Positions 25,901 to 33,649 are shown, counted from the first letter of the stretch. The stretch: DNA of 39,049 nucleotides from Bacteroidota bacterium (GCA_029907355.1 JARYLZ010000023.1:1-39049), one strand, 5' to 3'. Program-made: numbers and translations. Notes: generated by a model not told the origin, from the letters alone.

Positions 25901-26020
25901 CTCGGCGAGCAGGAGCCGAACGATCCGCCAAGCGAGTTGATGGGTTTTTCCCGATCCCGCCGAAGCCGAGACGATGGTAAAAGATGGGAACGTCAGCCGG
26001 GATGCGCGTTCTTCGCTCAT
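22910..26020 (-). CDS. addA: AddA-like UvrD-family helicase-nuclease
   Basis: A 1036-residue SF1 helicase with a C-terminal nuclease. Motif I is SASAGSGKT (Lys25), motif II IDEFQDTSPVQW, motif III VGDKKQSIYAFRDAD, motif V TIHKAKGLDFPV and motif VI LLYVALTRAKHEM. The final ~130 residues hold a RecB-type PD-(D/E)XK domain with LDRLVVDADRLLVVDFKSGG. It provides 3'-5' translocation and one of the two nuclease sites of AddAB. The ATG at 26018-26020 has no clear Shine-Dalgarno. A 17-base dyad lies 112 bases upstream. It is the first gene of the two-gene operon. RecB is the alternative name, but no RecC or RecD is nearby. Confidence 0.94.
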   Translation of the reverse strand: MSEERASRLTFPSFTIVSASAGSGKTHQLAWRIVRLLLAEDVPHNTFREILAITFTRNAAGEMKQRVLGILKKIALGDADTQAELAQWVDIDAVRASARAHDLIGEILQGYSDFRLTTIDSFAVSLFQASAREFGLSPSPRIVLRSALLTDAAFDRLERNITEGSADADLFMHLFEAMERRTFDWRPFDTIRKNVSELYAYLTTLPYPLDTTDRVPERKKAERRVREAVERLAESAEKSGLELNLNFQKLREDVRKNGPSVFLNRVIPEANAVVKKGKTPNDRYSLVIDALAEPTSELRRAVIHYFAVLARTNKYPYVAAWKRLNDEIVNMRRLEGILSLNDVYSILQGFLHKGTIPEIYLRLGEVVSHYFIDEFQDTSPVQWAALQPLLEEALSRDGSVFVVGDKKQSIYAFRDADWRIMKSLETSNVFPSAKFTLHVLPKNHRSGERILECVRETFSMRTADEEWIAAAKASGLTECGQSPTDENRGKGHVEIHFVPPSDEIAEYDTIIGIIRDCRKRGYRWKDLAVLMRTNADVVSFSGRLSVTGIPFLSHSSLDARYRTVTAEMISLLRFLHSPADDLAFAAFLLGNVFGSTMRDEYGLETHTLAAEILSVRNSGSYRPLYTWFREAYPGIWDASFQRLFAQAGYAPVYDLLCDAFAVFRVYERFPYEEAALTRLLETPIILERDGRNDLADFLDSVEDAGDEETWAVQPSTGVDAVTLMTIHKAKGLDFPVTILLQYPFGSFTPKRLFEQTDSGILLLDTNKTFLKHLSDLKTRYEEEERKLRTDELNLLYVALTRAKHEMHVVAVPRTEEGPENAPPLCFLPAHLFPATQNRPPAPAWEEKKCRGDETPPIGRGIHCARTCVPVAIEEDSKKLGYLEKKRGVLMHALFERIESIASDETPQEAVQRAVTHCPVSKSELERFPDLADTVRMFLEKPEARELFAKSAGTKVYCELELAGKDGALHRLDRLVVDADRLLVVDFKSGGEEDHEEYEEQVRMYMDLADEVFPGRCVEGRIAYVDRGLVRIVRRVP

Positions 26021-26131
26021 GGGGTGTGGGCGAGTGTTTTCGTGGATTTCGGAAGAAAATAACGCGGCCGAAGGAATTGCGGCTTTCCGTGTGCATGCGG
26101 AATAAATTACGGGTGGCGCCGATGATATCCG

Positions 26132-26148
26132 GTATCATGGCATGATAC
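26132..26148. promoter_or_regulatory. Perfect dyad upstream of addA
   Basis: GTATCATG-G-CATGATAC is an inverted repeat with 8-base arms and one central base. On the minus strand it is preceded by TTGAAAAA, which could be a -35 element, so a repressor site over the addA promoter is possible. It is followed by T5 on the plus strand, but no plus-strand gene precedes it. The rest of 26021-26331 holds no convincing gene. Confidence 0.4.
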
Positions 26149-26331
26149 TTTTTCAACAGTCGCCTTTGAGGAATCACAGGAAGGGAGAGGCATGAAGGGA
26201 GGCCCCCTCTTGGGGCGGCAGGCCGGAGCGGACGATGGGTGGGGCGGGCCCGCTGTTTCGAAAGTTCCTATTCTCGATGGGCGATACGCCGGGGGATTCC
26301 TTGTTTCGCAGGTGGCAGACGCACCGGAATG

Positions 26332-26358
26332 AAAAACCCCGCCGATGGCGGGGTTTTT
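26332..26358 (-). terminator. Terminator after korB
   Basis: AAAAACCCCGCC (26332-26343), a 3-base loop GAT, and GGCGGGGTTTTT (26347-26358) form a perfect 12-bp stem with A/T ends. On the minus strand the stem is followed by TTTTT from the A-run. It lies 21 bases past the korB stop and ends the long minus-strand cluster. The symmetric A and T runs make it usable on both strands. Confidence 0.92.
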
Positions 26359-26379
26359 CGAGGGGAAATGACACCAGAT

Positions 26380-27411
26380 TCAATTCTCTTTGATCTCCCA
26401 CGTGTTCCCTTCCCGCAACAACTTCATGAGGTCGCCCTTCCCTTCCTTTTCGATGACAGCCTGGATTTGTCGCGCCATCTCATCCTCATATGTGGGGCGC
26501 TCGATGCTGAGGAAAACGCCGAATGGCATGGGGAAACCGGGAGTGTCGTTCATGTGAGCGAGAATGAAAGCAAGTTCTTTCGATGTCTCGTCGAATACGA
26601 GGAGGTCGTTCACACTGTGCTCGGAAAGGTCGACCACCTGGGGACGGAAACCGTCCAATCTGATGCCTTTATTGTTCTCCTTGCCGAAAACGAGGGGTTT
26701 CCCATGCTCGAGGAACACGGTATGATCGGGTTTGGTTTCCTTGTCCGTGTAGAGATCGAATGCCCCGTCGTTAAAGATGTTGCAGTTCTGGAAGATCTCG
26801 ACGAAGGACATGCCGTGGTGGTTCGCCGCGCGTGCGATCGTCTCTTGGAGGTGCTTGGGGTCGCGGTCCATACTGCGCGCGACGAATGTACATTCCGCGC
26901 CGATGGCGAGGAGAACCGGGTTGAAGGGGTGGTCGATCGCGCCGTACGGTGTTGAACGGGTTTTCTGGCCGTAGACGGATGTCGGCGAATACTGCCCTTT
27001 CGTGAGGGCGTAGATCCTATTGTTGAACATCAGGACGTTGATGTCGAAGTTCTTTCTGCAGGCATGGATGAAGTGGTTCCCGCCGATGGAGAGACAGTCG
27101 CCGTCTCCTGTCACGACCCACACCAAGAGGTTGGGATGGGCGGATTTGAGTCCCGACGCTATGGCGATCGCCCTTCCGTGGATGCCATGGAAGCCGTAAG
27201 TGTTCATGTAATAGGGGAAGCGGCTCGAGCACCCGATCCCCGAAACGAAAACGAAATCCTCTTTCTTCAGGCCCAGCGTCGGGAGCGTGCGCTGAATCTG
27301 GGCGAGAATGGAATAGTCGCCGCAACCGGGGCACCAGCGAATGTCCTGGTCGGAAGCGAGATCCTTCGCGGTGAACCCTGGCTGTTCGGTCTCGGTAGGA
27401 TGAGTCGTCAT
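26380..27411 (-). CDS. korB: 2-oxoglutarate:ferredoxin oxidoreductase subunit beta
   Basis: A 343-residue thiamine-diphosphate-binding beta subunit. It has IRWCPGCGDYS (Cys27, Cys30) and GIGCSS for Fe-S/TPP contact. The TPP motif runs from VTGDGDCLSIGG through VLMFNN, and GQYSPTS follows. With KorA it interconverts 2-oxoglutarate plus CoA with succinyl-CoA, CO2 and reduced ferredoxin, in the oxidative or reductive TCA direction. AGGAG directly follows the korA stop and precedes the ATG. A 13-base gap to korA shows cotranscription. Other 2-oxoacid specificities share this fold; the beta sequence pattern fits KOR best. Confidence 0.95.
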   Translation of the reverse strand: MTTHPTETEQPGFTAKDLASDQDIRWCPGCGDYSILAQIQRTLPTLGLKKEDFVFVSGIGCSSRFPYYMNTYGFHGIHGRAIAIASGLKSAHPNLLVWVVTGDGDCLSIGGNHFIHACRKNFDINVLMFNNRIYALTKGQYSPTSVYGQKTRSTPYGAIDHPFNPVLLAIGAECTFVARSMDRDPKHLQETIARAANHHGMSFVEIFQNCNIFNDGAFDLYTDKETKPDHTVFLEHGKPLVFGKENNKGIRLDGFRPQVVDLSEHSVNDLLVFDETSKELAFILAHMNDTPGFPMPFGVFLSIERPTYEDEMARQIQAVIEKEGKGDLMKLLREGNTWEIKEN

Positions 27412-27424
27412 GACAGGTGCTCCT

Positions 27425-29296
27425 TTACATCGATTCGAGGATTTTCGCAGCGGCTTCTTCGATCTCGCTCGGCCGGAACGGAAGTCCCTGTACTTTCGAG
27501 AGTTTTTCGCTCTCGATGAAGAAATGGGCCCGGAGGAGGAACGATAACTGCCCGAGATTCATCTCGGGGACGAGGAGTTTCTTGTACCCGCGCAGGACGC
27601 TTTCCAGGTTTTTCGGGAACGGGTGGAGATACTTGATGTGAACGTGGGCGACGGATTTCCCTTTTTCCATGAGCCGTTCCGTTGCCGCGCGTATTGCGCC
27701 ATAACTGCCGCCCCACCCGACGATGGCAAGGTCGGCTGTCTCGGGTCCGAAAACAGTCTGATCCGGTATGGCATCCTGGACCTTGATTACCTTGGCGCGC
27801 CGCATCTCGCACATGAACTGGTGGTTCAAGGGGTCGTAACTGACGGTCCCCGCGAGGTGTTTCTTTTCGAGCCCGCCGATGCGGTGTTCGAGTCCCGGCG
27901 TCCCAGGCACGGCCCAGGGCCGGGAGAGGTCTTCGTTGCGTGCGTACGGTTGGAATGTGGAGGGATCCGTCGCGAAGGGGATGGAGATGTCCGGCAGGTC
28001 TTCCATGTCCGGCAGGAGCCATGGCTCGGAACCGTTCGCGAGGTAGCCGTCGGTGAGAAGGATGACCGGCGTCATGAAGCGGAGAGCGATGCGGGCCGCC
28101 TCGATCGTCATCCAGAAACAGTTCGCCGGGGAGGCGGCTGCGAGGACCGGGAGAGGGGCTTCGCCGTTTCGCCCGAAGACGGCTTGAAAGAGATCCGCCT
28201 GTTCGGGTTTTGTGGGAAGTCCTGTGCTCGGCCCTCCGCGTTGGACATTGATGATCACCAACGGGAGTTCCGTCATGATGGCGAGGCCGATCGCCTCCTG
28301 CTTGAGGGCCATGCCGGGTCCGCTGGTGGTCGTGAAAGCGAGGGAACCGCCGTATGCGGCGCCGATCGCCGTACAGATCCCTGCGATTTCATCCTCCGCT
28401 TGGAACGTGCGGAAGTTGAACCTCTTGTAATGGGAAAGTTCGTGGAGGATTTCGCTTGCGGGTGTGATGGGGTAGGATCCGAGAAAGCCGGGAAGACGCG
28501 CGCATTCGCATGCGGCGATGATACCGAGAGCGGTCGCCTCGTTTCCGGTCACGTTGCGGTACCATCCAGCAGGCAGCTTGGCCGGTTTCACGTTGAAGCG
28601 ACATGTGAAAACCTCGGTCATCTCGCCGAAGTTGTATCCCGCCATCAGTGCTCGTCGGTTGCCCTCGGCGATGAGCGGCTTATTCGCGAATTTCTCCGCG
28701 ATCCACTGCAGGGTCGGCTCGAGAGAACGGTTGTACAACCAATAGCAGAGACCCAGCGCGAAAAAATTCTTCGATCGGGTGATTTCCTTCATCGAGAGAC
28801 CGATCCCCTCGAGCGCCGCGGTCGTCAGCTTCGTGATCGGGACCTCGAACACCTGGTAACCTTTGAGCGAACCGTCCTCCAGCGGGTTCGTCGCGTACTG
28901 CGCCAGCCGGAGATTCTTCGCATCGAAGGCGTCGGAATTGACGATGATGTACCCACCGGGGCGGAGATCTTTCAGGTTGACCTTCAATGCGGCGGGGTTC
29001 ATCGCGATGAGCAGGTCAGGCCGGTCTCCCGGTGTGTGGATGTCCCGGTCGCTGAAATGGAGCTGGAACCCCGACACGCCGTACAGTGTGCCGGACGGAG
29101 CGCGGATTTCGGCGGGGTAATCCGGCAGGGTGCTCAAGTCGTTTCCCGCCTGCGCCGTGGTCGCGGTGAACTGCGACCCGGTGAGCTGCATTCCATCTCC
29201 CGAGTCACCCGCGAAGCGGATGGTCGCTTCGTGAAGCTCGATGATCTCGACGACTTTCTTCTTTCGCCCATCCGCAGTTTCGATAGTAGTAGGCAT
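27425..29296 (-). CDS. korA: 2-oxoglutarate:ferredoxin oxidoreductase subunit alpha (gamma-alpha fusion)
   Basis: A 623-residue fusion in which the gamma domain (about residues 22-200, IRFAGDSGDGMQLTG…) precedes the alpha pyrimidine-binding domain (from GNEATALGIIAACECAR to the transketolase-C-like end). Typical elements are SYPITPASEILHELS, FQAEDEIAGI and TTSGPGMALKQEAIGLA. It forms the enzyme with KorB. AGGAAAGG just before the ATG is a good ribosome site. It follows rplI by 90 bases in the same direction with no terminator seen between them. No ferredoxin-like delta subunit gene is adjacent, as in other two-gene KOR systems. Confidence 0.95.
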   Translation of the reverse strand: MPTTIETADGRKKKVVEIIELHEATIRFAGDSGDGMQLTGSQFTATTAQAGNDLSTLPDYPAEIRAPSGTLYGVSGFQLHFSDRDIHTPGDRPDLLIAMNPAALKVNLKDLRPGGYIIVNSDAFDAKNLRLAQYATNPLEDGSLKGYQVFEVPITKLTTAALEGIGLSMKEITRSKNFFALGLCYWLYNRSLEPTLQWIAEKFANKPLIAEGNRRALMAGYNFGEMTEVFTCRFNVKPAKLPAGWYRNVTGNEATALGIIAACECARLPGFLGSYPITPASEILHELSHYKRFNFRTFQAEDEIAGICTAIGAAYGGSLAFTTTSGPGMALKQEAIGLAIMTELPLVIINVQRGGPSTGLPTKPEQADLFQAVFGRNGEAPLPVLAAASPANCFWMTIEAARIALRFMTPVILLTDGYLANGSEPWLLPDMEDLPDISIPFATDPSTFQPYARNEDLSRPWAVPGTPGLEHRIGGLEKKHLAGTVSYDPLNHQFMCEMRRAKVIKVQDAIPDQTVFGPETADLAIVGWGGSYGAIRAATERLMEKGKSVAHVHIKYLHPFPKNLESVLRGYKKLLVPEMNLGQLSFLLRAHFFIESEKLSKVQGLPFRPSEIEEAAAKILESM

Positions 29297-29386
29297 GTTC
29301 TGACCTTTCCTGGGTGCGTGTGTTTATGGTACGGCGTTCAGAGGCGTCGGAGCCGGGCGTAGAAGAGTCCGAGACTCGGCTCTCGA

Positions 29387-29839
29387 TCACTGCTGGCGGA
29401 CGACCCACACCTTGACCTTGGCCGTCACGGACTGGTGAAGCTTGACGTTGACCGTGTAGATGCCGAGCACCTTGATCGGTTCTTCGATCTCGATTTTCCT
29501 CTTGTCGATCGAAAAGCCTTTTTCTTCGAGCTTTTCCGCGATCATCTCCTTGGTGACCGTGCCGAAGAGCTTGTCCTCCTCTCCGACCGGCATGTGGATG
29601 GTGATCGCATTCTCATGCTTCTCCAGTTCCTGGGCGATTTTCTCCGCATCCCTCAGCTCGCGGTTCAGGCGAATCTGCTGCCGTTTCCTTTCTTCCTGGA
29701 GCACGTGCATGCTGCTTTCGGAAGCGGTGTACGCGAGCCCCTTCGGGATGAGGTAGTTCCGTGCGTATCCGTCCTTGACCGTGACGATATCGCCGATGTT
29801 GCCCAGTGGGGGAACCGCGGTGCGGAGAATGACTTTCAT
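29387..29839 (-). CDS. rplI: 50S ribosomal protein L9
   Basis: A 150-residue L9. The N-terminal domain (ILRTAVPPLGNIGDIVTVKDGYARNYLIPKGLA) is followed by the long connecting helix and the C-terminal RNA-binding domain. Length is normal. It lies 75 bases after ssb on the minus strand. In most relatives rpsR (S18) stands between ssb or rpsF and rplI, but here there is no room for it. Confidence 0.97.
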   Translation of the reverse strand: MKVILRTAVPPLGNIGDIVTVKDGYARNYLIPKGLAYTASESSMHVLQEERKRQQIRLNRELRDAEKIAQELEKHENAITIHMPVGEEDKLFGTVTKEMIAEKLEEKGFSIDKRKIEIEEPIKVLGIYTVNVKLHQSVTAKVKVWVVRQQ

Positions 29840-29914
29840 GGGTTGCTGTGCCTTCGCTGTAAGCGTTTCTGGAATGGGACGGCGTGTAGCACGTCACCGT
29901 GAATCAGGTGTCAC

Positions 29915-30394
29915 TCAGGTCTCGCTGTTGTCGGTTGATTTCAGAAAGGTATCCTCGCGGTCCTCGAAGAAATCGAAAAGCTCGTCGTCCTCGGAGATCG
30001 TCCCGTTGAAATCCTCTTCGAGGGTCGAGGGGGCGCCGTTGTTGCGTGGAAACTTGTTAAGGAACTGAATGCGACGGGCTTTCACTTCGAGAATCGTCCG
30101 GTGCGAGCCGTCCTCTCCTTTCCAGTTCCGTGTCTGCAGTTCACCCTCGACGAGCACCGCGCTGCCTTTTTTCAGCCGTTGGCGGCAGCTCTCCGCGAGT
30201 CTGTTCCAGGCCACGACACCGACGTAACAGACGTCTTCTTGCCAGGAATTCGTTCTATCGCGGTATCGTCTGTTCGAGGCGATGGAGAAATTGACGACGG
30301 GAGTGTTGTTTGCCGTCACGCGGAACGAGGGATCTTTCGTCAGGTTTCCGACGATCATGACGTAGTTCAGTTCCGGCATTTTCAAGTCGGCCAT
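29915..30394 (-). CDS. ssb: Single-stranded DNA-binding protein
   Basis: A 159-residue SSB with an OB-fold (YVMIVGNLTKDP, VNFSIASNRRY, VEGELQTRNW). ATG at 30392-30394 is chosen: it starts MADLKMPELN, follows GAGAGGGTG, and gives a usual N-terminus; the frame is open to 30505 but that part is atypical. The C-terminus is odd. The acidic tip DDIPF/DDLPF that binds repair partners is missing from the end, which reads STDNSET, although an acidic-aromatic run DDELFDFFED sits about 20 residues before it. It lies between rpsF and rplI, a gene order known in this group. Confidence 0.95.
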   Translation of the reverse strand: MADLKMPELNYVMIVGNLTKDPSFRVTANNTPVVNFSIASNRRYRDRTNSWQEDVCYVGVVAWNRLAESCRQRLKKGSAVLVEGELQTRNWKGEDGSHRTILEVKARRIQFLNKFPRNNGAPSTLEEDFNGTISEDDELFDFFEDREDTFLKSTDNSET

Positions 30395-30532
30395 GCGTTC
30401 ACCCTCTCGAGTTGTTGTCGTGAGCGGATGTCGGAATGCGTGAGTATACGAATAGCAGAATCGCGCGCGATGTATCGGTTTCGTGTCGCATGCGTGGTTC
30501 TTCATTCGGCGCCGATGGGGAAGGCGCCTGAC

Positions 30533-30889
30533 TCATTCGGCTTTCTGCCCGGCGATAACCGTGCCGCCAGCTGCGCGAGACGTCTTGGCGGCGAGCTGGC
30601 GCTTGTCCAGCTTGATCGTCAGATAACGCATCACGTTTTCCTCGAGGGTCAGGTAGCGCTCGATACGCTCGATGGCGGATCCTTCCGCCTCGAAGTCGGT
30701 GCACACGTAGAATCCGTTGTGTTTCTTCGCGATGGGGTAAGCCAGCCTGCGCCGCCCGATTCGGTCGGTCGCCACGATTACCCCGCCGTTCTTCGCGATC
30801 ATCTCCTCGATGGATTTGATCGTGTTCTCGATCTGAGTGTCGTCCAGGACGGGGTTGATGATGAACGTACACTCGTAGTGATTCTTCAT
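30533..30889 (-). CDS. rpsF: 30S ribosomal protein S6
   Basis: A 118-residue S6. It begins NHYECTFIINPVLDD and contains GRRRLAYPIAKKHNGFYV and ERYLTLEENVMRYLTIK. The C-terminal ~20 residues (AKTSRAAGGTVIAGQKAE) form a flexible tail. In the ribosome S6 binds S18, yet rpsR is not in this cluster. GAAGGA lies about 14 bases before the ATG. It is followed by ssb after 138 bases. Confidence 0.96.
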   Translation of the reverse strand: MKNHYECTFIINPVLDDTQIENTIKSIEEMIAKNGGVIVATDRIGRRRLAYPIAKKHNGFYVCTDFEAEGSAIERIERYLTLEENVMRYLTIKLDKRQLAAKTSRAAGGTVIAGQKAE

Positions 30890-31027
30890 GGTTTCACGTG
30901 TCCTTCGGTCTGGTGGAACATGCGGCCCGGCGTATCGACGCCGAGCAGGACGATATGTCGAACCCGCGGTGCAGGTTGTCTCCTTGCGGAGAATCGATAC
31001 ACGAACTTACTATGACGGGGATAGATC

Positions 31028-31723
31028 TCAAAACGCATCCGAAATATCACCGGCGTCCGTTCTGCCGGTATCCTCGCCTTGGACCGACGCGGGTTGCACC
31101 GTGTCGGTCGGGGCGATCGAGTTCCATCGACTCATCGCGCGTTCCCACCCCTCACGGAGAATGGACTCGACGGCCGAGGCCGCGCGATCGATCATGTCGT
31201 GCACGGCGGCGAGCTCGTGCGGTTCGAACGGTGCGAGGACAAATTCCGCGGCTTCGATCCCGATCGCGAGAGGACCGATGCCGCAACGGAGACGCGGGAT
31301 GTCCTCCGTCCCGATGGCGCCGATGATCGAAGCGAGGCCGCGATGACCGCCGCTCGAACCTGCACGGCGTATGCGAAGGGAACCGAGCGGGAGGGCGATA
31401 TCGTCGAGAACGATGAGGGTTCGGGATGGATCGATCCGGCCTTCACGGACGAGACGCGCGACCGCTTCCCCGCTCCGGTTCATGTATGTCCAAGGCCGGC
31501 AGAGAAGGAGAGCGGTCTCCGCATAAGAGACCGCGGTGATTCTGCAATCGCCTTCGTCGCGCTCCGGTTCCGCGTGAAATCGCATAGCGAGTTCGGCGAT
31601 GACGGCGAACCCGACATTGTGACGCGTCGCGGCATACCGCGCGCCGGGGTTCCCTAACCCCACCACGCAGAATATGTTGCCGTGGCCGTCACACCCCGCT
31701 TCGGTAAGATCTCCCGAAGACAC
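31028..31723 (-). CDS. pth: Peptidyl-tRNA hydrolase
   Basis: A 231-residue Pth. Family motifs are FCVVGLGNPGARYAATRHNVGF (catalytic His), CRPWTYMNRSGEAV, LIVLDDIALPLG and GSSGGHRGLASI. It releases tRNA from peptidyl-tRNAs that drop off ribosomes. The start used is GTG at 31721-31723, 6 bases after the rplY stop, giving about 16 residues before the usual N-terminus. No better start is in frame close to the conserved region. The C-terminal tail (about 25 residues) is longer than in E. coli. The pair rplY-pth is common in bacteria. Confidence 0.95.
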   Translation of the reverse strand: MSSGDLTEAGCDGHGNIFCVVGLGNPGARYAATRHNVGFAVIAELAMRFHAEPERDEGDCRITAVSYAETALLLCRPWTYMNRSGEAVARLVREGRIDPSRTLIVLDDIALPLGSLRIRRAGSSGGHRGLASIIGAIGTEDIPRLRCGIGPLAIGIEAAEFVLAPFEPHELAAVHDMIDRAASAVESILREGWERAMSRWNSIAPTDTVQPASVQGEDTGRTDAGDISDAF

Positions 31724-31729
31724 GGCCGG

Positions 31730-32371
31730 TCAATCCTTCTTTTCCTCCTCGGCCTTCCCGTGACCGATCACTTCCGGTTCGGCTTGGGTTTCCGCGGGCT
31801 GAGGCGGAGCCTCTTCGTGGACGTGGCGGCCGTGCCCGATCGTCACGACCGGGACTTCGGGATCGGCGTGAATGTGGATATTCGGTACGTGAATGTCGCC
31901 GATAGTGATTACACCCCCCATCGGGAGTTTCGAAATGTCGATTTCGATATGCTCGGGGAGCTCGTCGGCACGGCAATCCACTTCGATCTTGTGGAGGAGA
32001 TGATTGAGGACGCCGCCTTCACGCACGCCGATCGCCGTCCCCTTCAGGACGATGGGTACTTCCACCCGGATCTTTTCCGTCAACTCGATCCCCATCAGAT
32101 CGAAATGCGTGATGACATCCGTGACGGGATCGAACTGCACGTCTTTGATCACACAGGAGTGGGATGTACCGTCATCCAGGACGAGGTTCACGATATGGGT
32201 GTCCGCCGTGTAGACGAGAGGCCTCAAGTCCAACGCATCCACTTCGATGAGGGTGCTTGGGGGTTTGTGGAAATAGAATATTCCCGGTACACGGCCGTTT
32301 TTCCTCAGGTTCTGCGCAGCCGAGTGCCCGACTTTTTTCCGAACCTTCGCATGCAAAGTAGTCTGCTTCAC
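31730..32371 (-). CDS. rplY: 50S ribosomal protein L25 (Ctc form)
   Basis: A 213-residue L25/Ctc with the N-terminal 5S rRNA-binding domain (KVRKKVGHSAAQNLRKNGRVPGIFY) and the C-terminal TL5-like beta domain (FDLMGIELTEKIRVEVPIV, LPEHIEIDISKL). The tail is rich in Glu/Pro/Ala. The start is GTG at 32369-32371, with AGGAG 8 bases upstream. It lies 33 bases after prs and 6 bases before pth. Confidence 0.95.
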   Translation of the reverse strand: MKQTTLHAKVRKKVGHSAAQNLRKNGRVPGIFYFHKPPSTLIEVDALDLRPLVYTADTHIVNLVLDDGTSHSCVIKDVQFDPVTDVITHFDLMGIELTEKIRVEVPIVLKGTAIGVREGGVLNHLLHKIEVDCRADELPEHIEIDISKLPMGGVITIGDIHVPNIHIHADPEVPVVTIGHGRHVHEEAPPQPAETQAEPEVIGHGKAEEEKKD

Positions 32372-32404
32372 GATGACACTCCTGATTCCTCGAATGAGTA
32401 GTGG

Positions 32405-33373
32405 TCAGATCTTGTTTTTATCGATATCGAAAAGGCTGCTGATGGACTGGTGGAGGTGCGTCCGGAGAATGGCTTCGCCGAACAAGCCTGCAACGGAAAG
32501 CGTCTGGATGGGAATGTCCGGTTCTATTCGACCCTGGGTCGGAATCGTGTCGGTAATGAAAAGCTTTTCGACGCGGCATCGACGAAGGCGCTCCATCGCC
32601 GGGCCTGAGAGAACGGCGTGAGTGCATGCTCCGAACACGCGCAGTGCGCCCGCGGTCCGAAGAGCTTCCACGGCGTTGACGAAGGTCCCGCCGGTGTCGA
32701 TGATGTCATCCACAATGAGAACGTTTTTCCCCTCGACGTTCCCGATAATGTTGAGGACTTCGGATTTGTTGTGTTCATCCCTCCGCTTGTCGAGCACGAC
32801 GAGTTCGGCATCGAGCCGCTTGGCGTATGCGCGCGCCATCTTGATCCCGCCGACGTCGGGGGAGACGACGACGAGAGAGGGGAGGTTCATCGATTTGAAA
32901 TGGGGGATGAACACCGCCGATGAATAGAGATGGTCCAGCGGGATATCGAAGAAACCCTGGATTTGAGGGGCATGGAGATCCATCGAGATGACCCGCTCGG
33001 CGCCTGCGGTCGTGATCAGGTTGGCCACCAGTTTCGCCGTTACCGCTACGCGCGGTTGATCCTTCCTGTCCTGCCGGGCGTACCCGAAGTACGGGATGAC
33101 CGCCGTGATGCGGCGGGCGGATGCACGGCGCGCCGCGTCGAGCATGATGAGGAGCTCGACGAGATTCTCGGCAGGAGTATATGTGCTCTGTATGATAAAG
33201 ACATCCCGCCCGCGTATGTTTTCCCCGAATTTCACCCAGATTTCCCCGTCACTGAAATTTTTTATCTCGCATTTCCCGAGGGGTTTCCCGACATGAGCGG
33301 CGATCGCCGCTGCGAGGAGCGGGTTGGAGCGGCCGCTGAAAAGGACGAGGTCGGATGGATTGAAATCGTTCAT
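32405..33373 (-). CDS. prs: Ribose-phosphate pyrophosphokinase (PRPP synthase)
   Basis: A 322-residue class I PRPP synthase. It contains FSDGEIWVKFGENIRGRDVFI, IPYFGYARQDRK, the Mg/ATP region MDLHAPQIQGFFDIPLDHL, the flexible-loop region SPDVGGIKMA, and the PRPP-binding VLIVDDIIDTGGT. It makes PRPP from ribose 5-phosphate and ATP for nucleotide, His and Trp synthesis. The ATG is 18 bases after the end of tRNA-Gln on the same strand and has no Shine-Dalgarno, so its mRNA start probably depends on tRNA processing or on a tRNA-internal promoter. Confidence 0.97.
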   Translation of the reverse strand: MNDFNPSDLVLFSGRSNPLLAAAIAAHVGKPLGKCEIKNFSDGEIWVKFGENIRGRDVFIIQSTYTPAENLVELLIMLDAARRASARRITAVIPYFGYARQDRKDQPRVAVTAKLVANLITTAGAERVISMDLHAPQIQGFFDIPLDHLYSSAVFIPHFKSMNLPSLVVVSPDVGGIKMARAYAKRLDAELVVLDKRRDEHNKSEVLNIIGNVEGKNVLIVDDIIDTGGTFVNAVEALRTAGALRVFGACTHAVLSGPAMERLRRCRVEKLFITDTIPTQGRIEPDIPIQTLSVAGLFGEAILRTHLHQSISSLFDIDKNKI

Positions 33374-33391
33374 GGGTGTTGCTGTTGGGCG

Positions 33392-33463
33392 CTGGGGCGG
33401 GAGGATTCGAACCTCCGCATGTCGGCTCCAAAGGCCGATGCCTTACCACTTGGCTACGCCCCA
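33392..33463 (-). tRNA. tRNA-Gln (UUG anticodon)
   Basis: A 72-base cloverleaf: acceptor TGGGGCG pairs with CGCCCCA and the discriminator is G, including the weak U1-A72 pair typical of tRNA-Gln. The D arm is AGCCAAGTGGTAAGGC, the anticodon loop CTTTGGA (anticodon TTG at 33429-33431), and the T arm GGAGGTTCGAATCCTCC. CCA is not encoded. The minus-strand upstream region holds TATACG (33484-33489) as a possible -10 box, but no good -35 hexamer. Confidence 0.96.
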
Positions 33464-33649
33464 AATACTGGATTCCTAAACAGCGTATACAAATGGTGCC
33501 AAAACACAAAATATAATGACTCGGGAGAGATTATCAAATGCCGGATCATCCCGAAAGAATTGCCTTCATTCCCTCGAAAGGGTTTTTTCACAGTGGCCGA
33601 GAAAGGAGCGAGGTTCCATGGCCGATTTTCTCCTTTCACGGTCACCTGT

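Noticed and set aside
27623-29362. 579-codon plus-strand frame opposite korA
   Set aside because: Antisense of a clearly coding KorA; no motifs.
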